A DNA stretch of 64,000 nucleotides from NCBI RefSeq assembly GCF_001665605.1, contig NZ_LZSV01000034.1, forward strand, positions 124,001 through 188,000, read 5' to 3'. The stretch's first letter is position 1. Each line of letters opens with the position of its first letter. Origin of the DNA: Mycobacterium sp. 852014-50255_SCH5639931. GTDB lineage: Bacteria; Actinomycetota; Actinomycetes; Mycobacteriales; Mycobacteriaceae. The notes beneath the pieces were generated by a model. It searched no databases, was not told the DNA's origin, and was given only the letters and a program-made list of their open reading frames with translations. The translations under genes were made by a program, and so were the position numbers. This document shows, piece by piece, positions 39,604-48,068 of this stretch.

Positions 39604-41670
39604 TCAGGGTGCGGGCACCGGGATCTTCGTGGTGGGACTGTCGTCGTTCCAGTCCCGTTGCGCGAGAACGCGGCCCGCGACTCGATTCAGCGCCGCTTCG
39701 ACCACGCGACGATCCGGTCGTCCGTCGAATCCCGGTGACCGGGCGAGCTTGTCGACCAGCCAGCCCACCAGCAGCGCGTGCACGTATTCCACCTGCTGGG
39801 CCCCCGCGGGGGTCAGCCACATCTGGTCGCCGTCGCCCCGGGCGTATCCGGTGGCGATCAGGCGCGAAAACGTGGGCTCCAAGACCTCGAACGGTATCCG
39901 TAGGTAGTCGGCGATGTCGGTGAGCCGGGCCGTGCCATACATCTCCCCGTAGCGGTTGATGCGCAGGACACCCCACAATCCGGCCACTTCGAGTCGGCAG
40001 TCGGGTCGCATGGCGATGCTGCGCAATCGCATGCCGGGCACGCCGCGCAGCATGCGTTCGACCGCGCCCTCCAGCATCTGATCCGGTGTCTCGGTATTCG
40101 GCATGCCGAATGCATCGCCAAGATCGATTGTGCTGTCATGCATTTCCCGCAACGGAACCTCCCGCAGGAACAACGCCAGGACGAACCCCACCAGCGCGAC
40201 CGGAACCGCCCAGAGGAACACGTGGGTGAGCGACTCGGCGTATGCGGCGACGATCGGAGCGGCCGCCTGGCGGGGCAACCGGTGCAACGCCTCCGGCGAC
40301 GCGGCGGCCGCGGCTGGCGCGCGGCTGGCCACCATCGCCGGGCCGATCCGGCTGTGCAGGAAGTTCGTGAACAGTGAACCGAAGATCGCTGCGCCGAACG
40401 AGCTGCCGATCGTGCGGAAGAAAGTGACGCCGGAGGTCGCGACGCCGAGGTCGTCGAAGCCCACGGTGTTCTGCACGATCAGGACAAGGGTCTGCATGCA
40501 CATGCCGATCCCGGCGCCGAGGATGACAAGGAACAGCGATTGAACCAAAACCGATGTCGACGGGTCCATCCGCGACATCAGAAAGAACGCCACCGCCATG
40601 ACGGCGGTGCCGGCGACGGGAAAGACTTTGTATCTGCCCGTGCGGCCGACGATGACACCACTGCCCATCGAGGTGGTCAGCATCCCGATCACCATCGGCA
40701 ACGTGCGCAGGCCCGACGTGGTGGCCGAGACGCCGTCGACGAACTGCATGTACGTCGGCAGGAACGTCAGGGCGCCCAGCATCGCGAAGCCGACCACGAA
40801 GGACAGGACGCAGCACACCGTGAACACCGGACTTCCGAACAGCCGGGTCGGCAGGATCGGCGCGGCGGCGCGGCTTTCCACCCAGGCGAAGACGCACAAC
40901 GCGATCACCGAGCCGACGAACAGGCCGATGATCATGGGCGATCCCCACGGGTAGGTGGTCCCGCCCCAGCTGGTGGCCAGTGTCAGCCCCGAGGCGCCCA
41001 GGCCGACGAGCAGGATGCCGGCGTAGTCGATGACCGGTTTGGTGCGGTCGGACAGCGCCGGGATGGCGGCAGCCGCCACGAAGAAGACCACGACCGAGAT
41101 CGGCACGTTGATCCAGAACGCCCAGCGCCAGGTGAAGTGGTCGGTGAAGTAGCCGCCGAGCAAGGGACCGATCACGGTGGTGACGCCGAATACTGCACCC
41201 ATCGCACCCTGGTAGCGGCCGCGATCCCGCAGTGGGATCACCTCGCCGATCAGCGCCATGGCGGTCACCATGAGCCCGCCGCCGCCGATGCCCTGCAGCG
41301 CACGCGACGCGACCAGCATGCCCATCGAGCTCGAAAGCCCACACAGCACCGATCCGGCGACGAAGAACACGACGGCCGCCTGGAACACCCGCTTGCGGCC
41401 GAAGAGGTCACCGAACTTGCCGACGAGGGCGGTGATGATGGTCGAGGCGAGCAGGTAGCTGGTGACCACCCACGATTGATGGCCTGCGCCACCAAGATTG
41501 GCGACGATGGTTGGCAACGCGGTCGCCACGATCGTCTGGTCCAGCGCGGCCATCAGCATGCCGAGCAGGATCGCCACGAAGATGAAATTGCGTCGCTGCG
41601 GGTCGACCAGCGCGCCGCTGGGCGCGGCGTCCGTCGATGAACCGCCGCGAATTGCTGTCGGGCTCGTCAT
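39604..41670 (-). CDS. DHA2-type MFS drug efflux pump with a fused C-terminal winged-helix domain (Rv1877-like)
   Basis: A 688-residue protein. Residues about 28-510 form a 14-helix EmrB/QacA-type proton antiporter: LDQTIVATALPTIVANLGG (motif D1), GKFGDLFGRKRVF (motif A), and GYFTDHFTWRWAFWINVPI (motif C region). After the last helix come about 170 soluble residues. Within them, RLEVAGLWGVLRINRYGEMYG, RLTDIADYLRIPFEVLEPTFSRLIATGYA and DQMWLTPAGAQQVE read as a MarR/PadR-like winged helix. Such a tail is unusual for a pump. Its role (sensor, dimeriser, DNA binding) is not known. Confidence 0.9.
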   Translation of the reverse strand: MTSPTAIRGGSSTDAAPSGALVDPQRRNFIFVAILLGMLMAALDQTIVATALPTIVANLGGAGHQSWVVTSYLLASTIITALVGKFGDLFGRKRVFQAAVVFFVAGSVLCGLSSSMGMLVASRALQGIGGGGLMVTAMALIGEVIPLRDRGRYQGAMGAVFGVTTVIGPLLGGYFTDHFTWRWAFWINVPISVVVFFVAAAAIPALSDRTKPVIDYAGILLVGLGASGLTLATSWGGTTYPWGSPMIIGLFVGSVIALCVFAWVESRAAAPILPTRLFGSPVFTVCCVLSFVVGFAMLGALTFLPTYMQFVDGVSATTSGLRTLPMVIGMLTTSMGSGVIVGRTGRYKVFPVAGTAVMAVAFFLMSRMDPSTSVLVQSLFLVILGAGIGMCMQTLVLIVQNTVGFDDLGVATSGVTFFRTIGSSFGAAIFGSLFTNFLHSRIGPAMVASRAPAAAAASPEALHRLPRQAAAPIVAAYAESLTHVFLWAVPVALVGFVLALFLREVPLREMHDSTIDLGDAFGMPNTETPDQMLEGAVERMLRGVPGMRLRSIAMRPDCRLEVAGLWGVLRINRYGEMYGTARLTDIADYLRIPFEVLEPTFSRLIATGYARGDGDQMWLTPAGAQQVEYVHALLVGWLVDKLARSPGFDGRPDRRVVEAALNRVAGRVLAQRDWNDDSPTTKIPVPAP

Positions 41671-41771
41671 GCCTGCCTTCCGTCGGCAACCGTTGCTCAG
41701 GGATGCCCACGGTTAACCAAAGGCAATCTAACCGCGGCAGCGAAGTGGTCCCGGGGTTTGGTCCACCTCCT

Positions 41772-43304
41772 CTAGCCAGTGGAATCAACACGGGCGCTGG
41801 CCTCTTGCCCGAGGCCGAAGACCTGCACAGCGGCTGACTTCCCTTTCAGGGCGTGCGATCCGCGATCGATTAGTGCGGGTGGTCGAGAACCCATGGCATT
41901 GACGGACTGCTCGGTGAGAAGGATGGCGTCGCCGGTGGTCTTGGTGAGCTGCTCCACGCGGGCAGCGACGTTGACGGTGTCACCGATCAGGGTGAACTCG
42001 AGCTTGCCTCCGCCGCCGATGGTGCCGGCGATCACCACGCCGGTGTTGATGCCGATGCCGATTCGAAGTGTGCCGCCGAATCTTTCGGCGACACCGCGGT
42101 GAATCAGCGCCGCGGCGCTCACCGCGGCGTCGGCATGATTCGCGAGATCGTTCGGCGCACCGAAGACCGCCAGTGCGCCGTCGCCAAGGAACTTGTTGAC
42201 GTGCCCGCCGGCGGCCACGACGGCAGGCACCACGATCTCGAACAGGGCATTGAGGCGGGCCACCGTGTCTTCGGCGGTATTCGCCTCGGCGAACGGCGTG
42301 AAGTCGCGGATGTCGACGAACATCACGGTCACCTGGCGCCGGTCTCCGGTGAACACATCGTCACCCTGCTCCAGCAGGCGCGCCGCCAGCGCTGGGTCGA
42401 CATAAGTGCCGAAGGCCGCGTGGAGTCGTTGCCGCTCAGCCAAACCGGCCTGCATCCGGTTGAACGATGCCGACAACGCGCCAAGATCGTCGTCCTGGAC
42501 CACCGGCAGGCGCTGGCTGTAGTCACCGGCCGCAACACGTTCGGTTCCTTCGGCAAGATCGCGAAGGGGTTGGAGCGACGGTGAGAATGAGGCGCCGACA
42601 GTGATCGGCACCGCGAAGAAAAGCACTAACCCACAGGCGATTACGACCACCAGCACGGGAACCTCCCGAACTCGGTCGATCGCGACCGCAAACATCGCGC
42701 CCGCGACAGCGAAGATGAACGCGGCCGCAAGCACGGTCAGGTTTGACCACGCGGCGAAAGTCGGGCGAGACCGGGGCAGGATCTCACCCATTCCTGTGTC
42801 GCCGGCGAGAGCGACCCTGGCGGGCCGCAGCGCCCCTTCCGGGTAGCTGTGCACGGCGATCAGCACCACCGAAATTCCTGTGGCGGCGCCCAGGATGCCG
42901 TACTGGACCAATCGTGACCCGGTTCCCCCGGCGATCGCACCCACCAGCAGGAACAGCACCGCGATGAAAGCAGCGTTGGCCGCCACCCCTCGCGGCCCGG
43001 CCGTCCGGCTCCAGGCGTAGGTGGCCTCCAGCGCCCTCGCCCGATCGACCTCACGCCCGGCTGCCCATCGCTCCACCAGACGGGTCGCGCCCAGTCCGGG
43101 AAGATTGGTCACGTACATCATCACCGGCACGATGCCAACGGTCAGCGCTGCCGCCTCGAGGTAGCGATCAGATTTTTCGAAGGCGACGATGAGAAGCGCA
43201 AAGAAGAGGTAGACCGGCAGCAACTCCGCGAGGCTGACCGCATAGATCGCCCACGAGTACCGCGTCCGGCATCGATCCCACGCCCACTGCCAGATTCGGT
43301 CCAT
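41772..43304 (-). CDS. Membrane class III adenylate cyclase with HAMP domain
   Basis: A 510-residue protein: six hydrophobic segments (about 18-42, 48-68, 106-127, 133-151, 186-208, 215-238), a HAMP linker (about 240-292) and a catalytic domain (about 320-490). Metal-binding aspartates are D331 (VDIRDF) and D375 (LGDG); K434 is the adenine-specifying Lys; the partner Asp is Thr (T438), as in class IIIb cyclases; N445 and R449 are the transition-state pair. All catalytic positions are present, so a homodimer should make cAMP. Class IIIb enzymes are often bicarbonate sensitive. It resembles the Rv1318c-Rv1320c/Rv3645 architecture. Confidence 0.9.
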   Translation of the reverse strand: MDRIWQWAWDRCRTRYSWAIYAVSLAELLPVYLFFALLIVAFEKSDRYLEAAALTVGIVPVMMYVTNLPGLGATRLVERWAAGREVDRARALEATYAWSRTAGPRGVAANAAFIAVLFLLVGAIAGGTGSRLVQYGILGAATGISVVLIAVHSYPEGALRPARVALAGDTGMGEILPRSRPTFAAWSNLTVLAAAFIFAVAGAMFAVAIDRVREVPVLVVVIACGLVLFFAVPITVGASFSPSLQPLRDLAEGTERVAAGDYSQRLPVVQDDDLGALSASFNRMQAGLAERQRLHAAFGTYVDPALAARLLEQGDDVFTGDRRQVTVMFVDIRDFTPFAEANTAEDTVARLNALFEIVVPAVVAAGGHVNKFLGDGALAVFGAPNDLANHADAAVSAAALIHRGVAERFGGTLRIGIGINTGVVIAGTIGGGGKLEFTLIGDTVNVAARVEQLTKTTGDAILLTEQSVNAMGSRPPALIDRGSHALKGKSAAVQVFGLGQEASARVDSTG

Positions 43305-43442
43305 GCCGGGAGACTAATCCGCTGGCCACCTTGCCATCCGGGTTTGAACGCGCAGCTATCTCGCGCCACCGTCTGCTCGGGTAGCCGCGCGGCAATCTCG
43401 TCCGAGCGGAATCGGGCGTCCGGCCGCTGGGCCTGAGCGGTG

Positions 43443-43922
43443 TTAGCTCGGCGGCCTCGAGACGCACTGCGCCGAGTAGAGCTCCACGCCGAGCTTGTCC
43501 ATCAGCTCCAGCTGCGTCTCGAGGTAGTCGATGTGCTTTTCCTCGTCGGCCACGATCTCTTCCAGCAGATTGGCGCTCGTGCTGTCCTGCTTCTCGCGGC
43601 ACATGATGATGCCGGGCTTGAGCCGGTCCATCACCTCGTACTCGATGGCCAGGTCTGCCTCGAACTGCTCGCGCAGCGTCTGGCCGATGCGCAGCGAGAA
43701 CAGGCGCTGGTAGTTGGGCAGCCCGTCGAGCAGCAGGATGCGATCGGTGATCGCCTCGGCGTGCCGCATCTCGTCGAAGGACTCGGCCCGGGTGTGCTCG
43801 GCGAGCTCGGTGAATCCCCAGTTGTCCTGCATCTTGGAGTGCAGGAAATATTGGTTGATCGCGGTGAGCTCGCCGGTCAACTGCTCGTTGAGCAGGCGCA
43901 AAACATCCGGATCCCCTTGCAT
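43443..43922 (-). CDS. bfrA: Bacterioferritin
   Basis: A 159-residue heme-containing ferritin forming 24-mers that store iron as ferric mineral. Ferroxidase residues are in place: E18, Y25, E51, H54, E94, and E127/H130 (in EEKHIDYL); the heme-axial Met is M52. The ATG at 43922 follows a long leader of about 185 bp beyond which tandem IdeR-type boxes sit. Iron-loaded IdeR is known to activate ferritin genes in mycobacteria, so this gene should be induced at high iron. Diverges from the bfd-like gene at 44279. Confidence 0.96.
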   Translation of the reverse strand: MQGDPDVLRLLNEQLTGELTAINQYFLHSKMQDNWGFTELAEHTRAESFDEMRHAEAITDRILLLDGLPNYQRLFSLRIGQTLREQFEADLAIEYEVMDRLKPGIIMCREKQDSTSANLLEEIVADEEKHIDYLETQLELMDKLGVELYSAQCVSRPPS

Positions 43923-44106
43923 GATCACTCCCCTACGGTGACGTGAAACGGTGGTCATTTCATGGCTCCGGGCCGGGTGCGCGGGCTGACCGCACCGTGC
44001 CGGGCCGTACCCGCACTTTGCCACGACGGGTGGCAATCTTCCAGCAAGGTATGGCTGTGCTCAGTGTGTGTTGCTTGCGGCCCGCGTCGGGCACGTTGCT
44101 AGCGAC

Positions 44107-44125
44107 TAAGGTTAGACTGCGCTAA
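44107..44125. promoter_or_regulatory. IdeR-type iron box 1
   Basis: TAAGGTTAGACTGCGCTAA matches the 19-bp IdeR consensus TTAGGTTAGGCTAACCTAA at 14 of 19 positions, with the left half strong. It is 5 bp from box 2, in the 294-bp bfrA-leader ORF intergenic region. Confidence 0.65.
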
Positions 44126-44130
44126 CGAAC

Positions 44131-44149
44131 TTAGGTTAGACTCAACTAA
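44131..44149. promoter_or_regulatory. IdeR-type iron box 2
   Basis: TTAGGTTAGACTCAACTAA matches the IdeR consensus at 16 of 19 positions. Spaced 24 bp (start to start) from box 1, it gives a tandem arrangement like the one described for bfrA in M. tuberculosis. Box 2 is 67 bp before the leader ORF on the plus side. Confidence 0.8.
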
Positions 44150-44216
44150 TAACAGTCTCGGTTCGGTACTACTTCTTCAAATCCCGATGACACGGGACCC
44201 CGAGAGGGAGGACGAA

Positions 44217-44279
44217 GTGCGCTCGCTTGGCCACGCCGTCGACGAAGGGAATGTCGCCAGCATGCAGGGGATGCGCTGA
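44217..44279 (+). CDS. 20-codon leader ORF coupled to the bfd-like gene
   Basis: GTG at 44217 is preceded by a strong GGGAGG site 5 bases away and opens a 20-residue frame (MRSLGHAVDEGNVASMQGMR). Its TGA shares a base with the ATG of the bfd-like gene (TGATG). The bfd start itself has only a weak site, so reinitiation after the leader is likely. The peptide has no motif I know. It may be a coupling device or merely a mis-called N-terminus; the frame differs from bfd, so it cannot be a simple extension. Confidence 0.45.
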   Translation: MRSLGHAVDEGNVASMQGMR

Positions 44280-44464
44280 TGTATGTGTGCCTGTGTGTCG
44301 GCGTCACCAACCACACGGTGTCCGAAGTGGTCGCGCGCGGTGCTTCCACCTCCAAAGAGGTCGCGGCCGCGTGCGGGGCCGGTGGCGACTGCGGGCGCTG
44401 CAAGAGGACCCTGCGGGCGATCATCGCCGCGTCGGCAAGTCTCGAGACCGCTCCGTCGCTTTAG
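44279..44464 (+). CDS. bfd: Bacterioferritin-associated ferredoxin-like [2Fe-2S] protein
   Basis: A 61-residue BFD-like protein. Cysteines C4 and C6 (VCLCVG) and C38 and C41 (GDCGRC) are the ligand set CxC...CxxC for one [2Fe-2S] cluster; C32 is extra. In other bacteria Bfd docks on bacterioferritin and passes electrons through the heme to release stored iron. Divergence from bfrA with shared IdeR-type boxes strongly supports that partnership. Its stop overlaps the convergent enoyl-CoA hydratase stop. Confidence 0.88.
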   Translation: MYVCLCVGVTNHTVSEVVARGASTSKEVAAACGAGGDCGRCKRTLRAIIAASASLETAPSL

Positions 44465-45216
44465 CCCCGGGCTTTGTTGAAGTCCGCCAGGGCAGCCGCA
44501 TTGGCCTGTGCGCCCATCAGTTCGGCGAAGTGGGCGTTTTCCCGCGCGGTGGCCGCCGCGATCTCCGGACGCACCGGTTCCATCATCGTGTGCTTGACCG
44601 CCATCAGGCTCGAAATGGGCCGACTGGCAAGGACTTCCGCGTGCCGGCGGGCTTCGGGCAACAGCTCCTCGGGATCGCAGACCCGCCAGACCAGGCCCAT
44701 CCGCAATGCCTCGTCCGCGTCGACCCACTCCGAGGACATCAACAGCCAGGCGGCGTTCTGCCGGCCCACCAGCTGTGGCAGCAGATACGACGAGGCCGCT
44801 TCCGGCGCCACCCCCAGGCTGGTGAACGGACACTTGAGGCGGGCCGTCGACGACATGAAGGCCAGATCGGCGTAGCCCAAGATGGTGGCGCCGATGCCCA
44901 CGCCCACACCGTTGACCGCGCAGATGAGCGGCTTGGGGAACGTGCTGAGGGCGTCGATCAGTCCGACGAAACCGTGCTTGCCCGGAGTGAAATCCGGATC
45001 GGTGATGCGGGCCTGCATCTCGGCGAGGTCGGTACCGGCGCTGAAGCCGCGGCCCGCGCCGGTCAGCAGCACCACGGCCACCTCGGGGTCGTCGGCAGCG
45101 GCCAACAGCGCTTCGGCGGTCGCGTCGTACAGGGCTTCGTTGAATGCGTTCAGCGCCTCGGGCCGGTTCAGCGTGAGGGTGCGCACCCGCTTTTCGTCAT
45201 TGATCTGCAGCGTCAC
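44461..45216 (-). CDS. Enoyl-CoA hydratase/isomerase family protein
   Basis: A 251-residue crotonase-fold protein. PEALNAFNEALYD, GRGFSAGTDLAEM near residue 55 and VNGVGVGIGATILGYADL near 104 build the CoA pocket and oxyanion hole. In the third block, FTSLGVAPEAASSYLLPQLVG, one Glu is present (PEAASS), the position used by isomerases and some hydratases; the other hydratase Glu is not obvious. GTG start. It is 18 bp downstream of the Rv1875-like gene and probably in the same operon. Confidence 0.88.
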   Translation of the reverse strand: MTLQINDEKRVRTLTLNRPEALNAFNEALYDATAEALLAAADDPEVAVVLLTGAGRGFSAGTDLAEMQARITDPDFTPGKHGFVGLIDALSTFPKPLICAVNGVGVGIGATILGYADLAFMSSTARLKCPFTSLGVAPEAASSYLLPQLVGRQNAAWLLMSSEWVDADEALRMGLVWRVCDPEELLPEARRHAEVLASRPISSLMAVKHTMMEPVRPEIAAATARENAHFAELMGAQANAAALADFNKARG

Positions 45217-45234
45217 GGCTGCAGCCTAACGACG

Positions 45235-45678
45235 TCAGCCGTTGCTGTAGACGCGGGTGGGCGCGATCAGCACGACGGCGCGGCGCTCCCGGGCCATCAC
45301 GCGGTCGTACTCGTCCCAGTCGTCGTGGGTGCCGCCCGCGGCGGTGAAAACCTCACGCAGCAACAGCCGCAGCTGGTCGTCCGTGGTCAGCCATGGCCGC
45401 GTGTCCTCGGGGCCGGCGAGCTCGGCGCGGCCCTCGACGGTCGCCCACTGCCATCCCTTGCGGAAGGTGACCGCCAGCTGCGGCCGAGCCCGGAGGTTGG
45501 CCAATTTGACCTTGCCGTAGGTGGTGAAGCCCAGCACCTCCTCGCCGCTCTCCGGGTGCGGCAACAAACCGACGTTGACCAACGAAGCCTGCACCGTTCC
45601 GTCGGCCCGAACGGTGGACACCACCGCCAGGCCATTTTCCGCGGCGGCCAACGCCACGGCGTCGCGAAGAGTTGTCAT
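45235..45678 (-). CDS. PPOX-class flavin/F420-dependent protein (Rv1875-like)
   Basis: A 147-residue split-barrel protein of the pyridoxamine-phosphate-oxidase-like family, which in mycobacteria often uses F420. AENGLAVVSTVRADGTVQASLVNVG is the opening strand pair, GFTTYGKVKLANLRARPQLAVTF the cofactor-binding core, and TVEGRAELAGPED follows. The ATG overlaps the upstream stop (ATGA), so it is coupled to the EthD-like gene. Substrate unknown. Confidence 0.87.
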   Translation of the reverse strand: MTTLRDAVALAAAENGLAVVSTVRADGTVQASLVNVGLLPHPESGEEVLGFTTYGKVKLANLRARPQLAVTFRKGWQWATVEGRAELAGPEDTRPWLTTDDQLRLLLREVFTAAGGTHDDWDEYDRVMARERRAVVLIAPTRVYSNG

Positions 45679-46385
45679 AAGAGTTCCTCGATAAACGGTG
45701 TCTTGAAGACGTAGCGGCTGGTGGGGACGGTGTCGATGTTTTCGTTGGCGCCGAACGCCGTGGTGCTGGTGACCATTCGGCCCAGTCGGTCCTGCAGGTC
45801 GTTGTCGTCGGCGGCACCGAAGAACGCCTTGAGATCGGTGATCGCCTCCTGCGGGAACAACTCTTCGACGATGCCCGCGATTCCCGGTGCGTCCGGGGTT
45901 AGGGTGCGCACCACCCAGTTCTGGGTGTAGCCGAAGGTCGCCTGCGTCTCGATGGCCACCGAGGTGTGGTCGCGCTGCCACCGGGTCAGCCAGCTCTCCC
46001 GGTCCAGGCCGGCGGGCCGGCGCAGCAGCGCGATATTGGCCAATCCCGCTGTGCGAAAACCGGATTCGATTACCGGTGCGCTGAGCGGGACCGACTCGGT
46101 CACCAGATAGGCGGCGAGTTGTTCGCATTCGGCCTCGAGCAGGGCCAGCGCTGCGGACATCTGCTCGCCGTAGCACTGTTGGGTCCACATGCTCACCACC
46201 GCAGCGACCGGTGGATCCAGCGTCGTGAGCGTCATCAGCGAATGGCGCACGGCGTCGTCGCGGACGTTGACCGACAACCCCGGCAGACCCAATTCCAACA
46301 GGGCGCCGGCGACCGGGCCCCGCTGGCGGGCGCACCACTCTTCGTCCGAATCGGAACGCATGAGGACGGCGATGACCTTTTCCAT
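45675..46385 (-). CDS. EthD/dimeric alpha-beta-barrel domain protein (Rv1874-like)
   Basis: A 236-residue protein. The C-terminal half has ESWLTRWQRDHTSVAIETQATFGYTQNWVVRTLT, the W-x2-DHT pattern of EthD-type dimeric barrels; the N-terminal half looks like a second, more divergent barrel (KVIAVLMRSDSDEEWCARQRGPVAGALLELG). EthD partners oxidative enzymes in ether degradation; other relatives handle quinones or heme. It is translationally coupled with the PPOX-type gene, suggesting one pathway. Confidence 0.8.
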   Translation of the reverse strand: MEKVIAVLMRSDSDEEWCARQRGPVAGALLELGLPGLSVNVRDDAVRHSLMTLTTLDPPVAAVVSMWTQQCYGEQMSAALALLEAECEQLAAYLVTESVPLSAPVIESGFRTAGLANIALLRRPAGLDRESWLTRWQRDHTSVAIETQATFGYTQNWVVRTLTPDAPGIAGIVEELFPQEAITDLKAFFGAADDNDLQDRLGRMVTSTTAFGANENIDTVPTSRYVFKTPFIEELL

Positions 46386-46412
46386 AGGCAGAACCTACCT
46401 GCGCCGGCCGCG

Positions 46413-47348
46413 CTATTTGACCAGCCGGACGGGATGTTCGTCGCTGATCAATCTGCCGATCATGTCCGCCAATTGCCGGTAGGACTCGTCACGGCCGCTC
46501 GACGAGCGGTACACCAACCCGATGCGCCGTCCGGGGCGGGGCGTGGCGAACTGCGCCAGGCCCAGGCGAGTTCTCGTCGCCTCGACCGGCACCGCACTCT
46601 GCGGGATCAGCGTCACCCCCAGGCCGCCGGTCACGCACTGCACCGCGGTGGCCAGCGACGCCGCCCGGGTATTGGCCAGCTCCGCCCGCACGCCCGCCTT
46701 GTGGCACACGTCCAGCGCCTGATCGCGCAGGCAGTGCCCCTCATCCAGCAGCAGCAGGGGCAGGTCGGCCAGGGCCGTCGCCGGAACCCGCCGCTTTCCC
46801 GACAGCGGATGTCCGGGCGGTAGCGCGAGGACGAAATCCTCGTCGTAGATCGGGATCGCAGTGACGCCGCCGGTGGCGGCGGGCAGGGCGATGAGCGCCG
46901 CATCGAGCGCACCCTCGCGCAACACCGTCATCAGCCGTTCGGTCTGGTCTTCGGTCACCCGCAACGTCATTCCGGGGAACTGCTCGGCCAGGCCGGCCAG
47001 CACGGTCGGCAAGACATAGGGTGCGACCGTCGGGATCAGTCCCAGCCGCATCCCGCCCCGCAGCGGATCGGATGACCCCACGGCGGCGGCGGTGAACGCG
47101 TCCACCGCCTCGATGACGGCCTGGGCGCGTGGCAGCAGCGCCGTGCCCTCGGTCGTCAACAGGACACGCCGCGTCGAGCGCTCGATGAGCTGGGTGCCGA
47201 GCCCGGTCTCCAGCGCCGCGAGCGCCTGCGACAATGTGGACTGGCTGACCCCGAGAGCGGTTGCGGCGCTGCTGAATTGGCGCTTTTCGGCGATCGCGGC
47301 GAACGCGCGGAGGCCAGCGATGGTCGGCTGATAAATCTTATCGGGCAT
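46413..47348 (-). CDS. oxyR: LysR-type peroxide sensor OxyR, intact
   Basis: A 311-residue LysR regulator. The N-terminal winged helix (about 5-65) includes KRQFSSAATALGVSQSTLSQALAALE; the effector domain carries the two redox cysteines in GHCLRDQALDVC, nine residues apart as in classical OxyR. It senses hydrogen peroxide and controls ahpC, from which it diverges. The ATG at 47348 lies inside the operator palindrome (47337-47357), which implies autoregulation. In M. tuberculosis oxyR is a well-known pseudogene; here the frame is complete. Confidence 0.95.
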   Translation of the reverse strand: MPDKIYQPTIAGLRAFAAIAEKRQFSSAATALGVSQSTLSQALAALETGLGTQLIERSTRRVLLTTEGTALLPRAQAVIEAVDAFTAAAVGSSDPLRGGMRLGLIPTVAPYVLPTVLAGLAEQFPGMTLRVTEDQTERLMTVLREGALDAALIALPAATGGVTAIPIYDEDFVLALPPGHPLSGKRRVPATALADLPLLLLDEGHCLRDQALDVCHKAGVRAELANTRAASLATAVQCVTGGLGVTLIPQSAVPVEATRTRLGLAQFATPRPGRRIGLVYRSSSGRDESYRQLADMIGRLISDEHPVRLVK

Positions 47349-47357
47349 ACCGATAAG
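47337..47357. promoter_or_regulatory. OxyR operator (palindrome CTTATCGG-N5-CCGATAAG)
   Basis: Perfect 8-bp arms (47337-47344 and 47350-47357) with a 5-bp centre, containing ATC-N9-GAT. This is the layout described for the mycobacterial oxyR-ahpC operator. It overlaps the oxyR start codon and lies 95 bp upstream of ahpC. Confidence 0.85.
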
Positions 47358-47452
47358 TGTAGTGGGAAATATCACCTTTACTTCAGGCTGGGTGAACGGG
47401 CACCATAGGCAATGAAAAAGCTAATCTTGAGTGAATCCAAATTAGGAGAGCC

Positions 47453-48040
47453 ATGCCTTTGCTGACCATCGGCGACCAGTTTCCCGGCTACGAGCTGACC
47501 GCGTTGATCGCGGGCGATCTGTCCAAGGTCGACGCCAAGCAGCCCGAGGACTACTTCACCACCGTCACCAACGAGGACCACGAGGGCAAGTGGCGCGTTG
47601 TGTTCTTCTGGCCCAAGGACTTCACCTTCGTGTGCCCGACCGAGATCGCCGCGTTCGGAAAACTCAACGACGAGTTCGCCGACCGCGACGCGCAGGTCCT
47701 GGGCGTCTCGATCGACAGCGAGTTCGTGCACTTCAACTGGCGTGCGCAGCACGAAGACCTGAAGAAGCTGCCGTTCCCGATGCTCTCGGACATCAAGCGT
47801 GAGCTGAGCCTGGCCACCGGCGTTCTCAACGCCGATGGTGTCGCCGACCGGGCGACCTTCATCGTGGATCCCAACAACGAGATCCAATTCGTTTCGGTCA
47901 CCGCGGGATCCGTGGGACGCAACGTGGAGGAAGTGCTGCGGGTCCTGGACGCGCTGCAGTCCGACGAGTTGTGCGCCTGCAACTGGCGCAAGGGCGACCC
48001 GACGCTCGACGCCGCCGAGCTGCTCAAGGCCTCGGCTTAG
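47453..48040 (+). CDS. ahpC: Alkyl hydroperoxide reductase C (2-Cys peroxiredoxin)
   Basis: A 195-residue peroxiredoxin reducing organic hydroperoxides and peroxynitrite. The peroxidatic Cys is C61 in FTFVCPTEIAAF; the two C-terminal cysteines in DELCACNW are the resolving and third cysteines of the mycobacterial type, reduced by AhpD. It has an AGGAGAG ribosome site and a TANNNT -10-like TAATCT at 47422-47427. Starts the ahpC-ahpD operon. Confidence 0.98.
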   Translation: MPLLTIGDQFPGYELTALIAGDLSKVDAKQPEDYFTTVTNEDHEGKWRVVFFWPKDFTFVCPTEIAAFGKLNDEFADRDAQVLGVSIDSEFVHFNWRAQHEDLKKLPFPMLSDIKRELSLATGVLNADGVADRATFIVDPNNEIQFVSVTAGSVGRNVEEVLRVLDALQSDELCACNWRKGDPTLDAAELLKASA

Positions 48041-48068
48041 TCGCGTAGGGTCTGAACAGGGAGGCGAG

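Noticed and set aside
41688..41714. AACCGT-N15-ACGGTT inverted repeat upstream of the efflux pump
   Set aside because: Six-base arms with a long spacer are expected by chance in this length of GC-rich sequence, and there is no other support.
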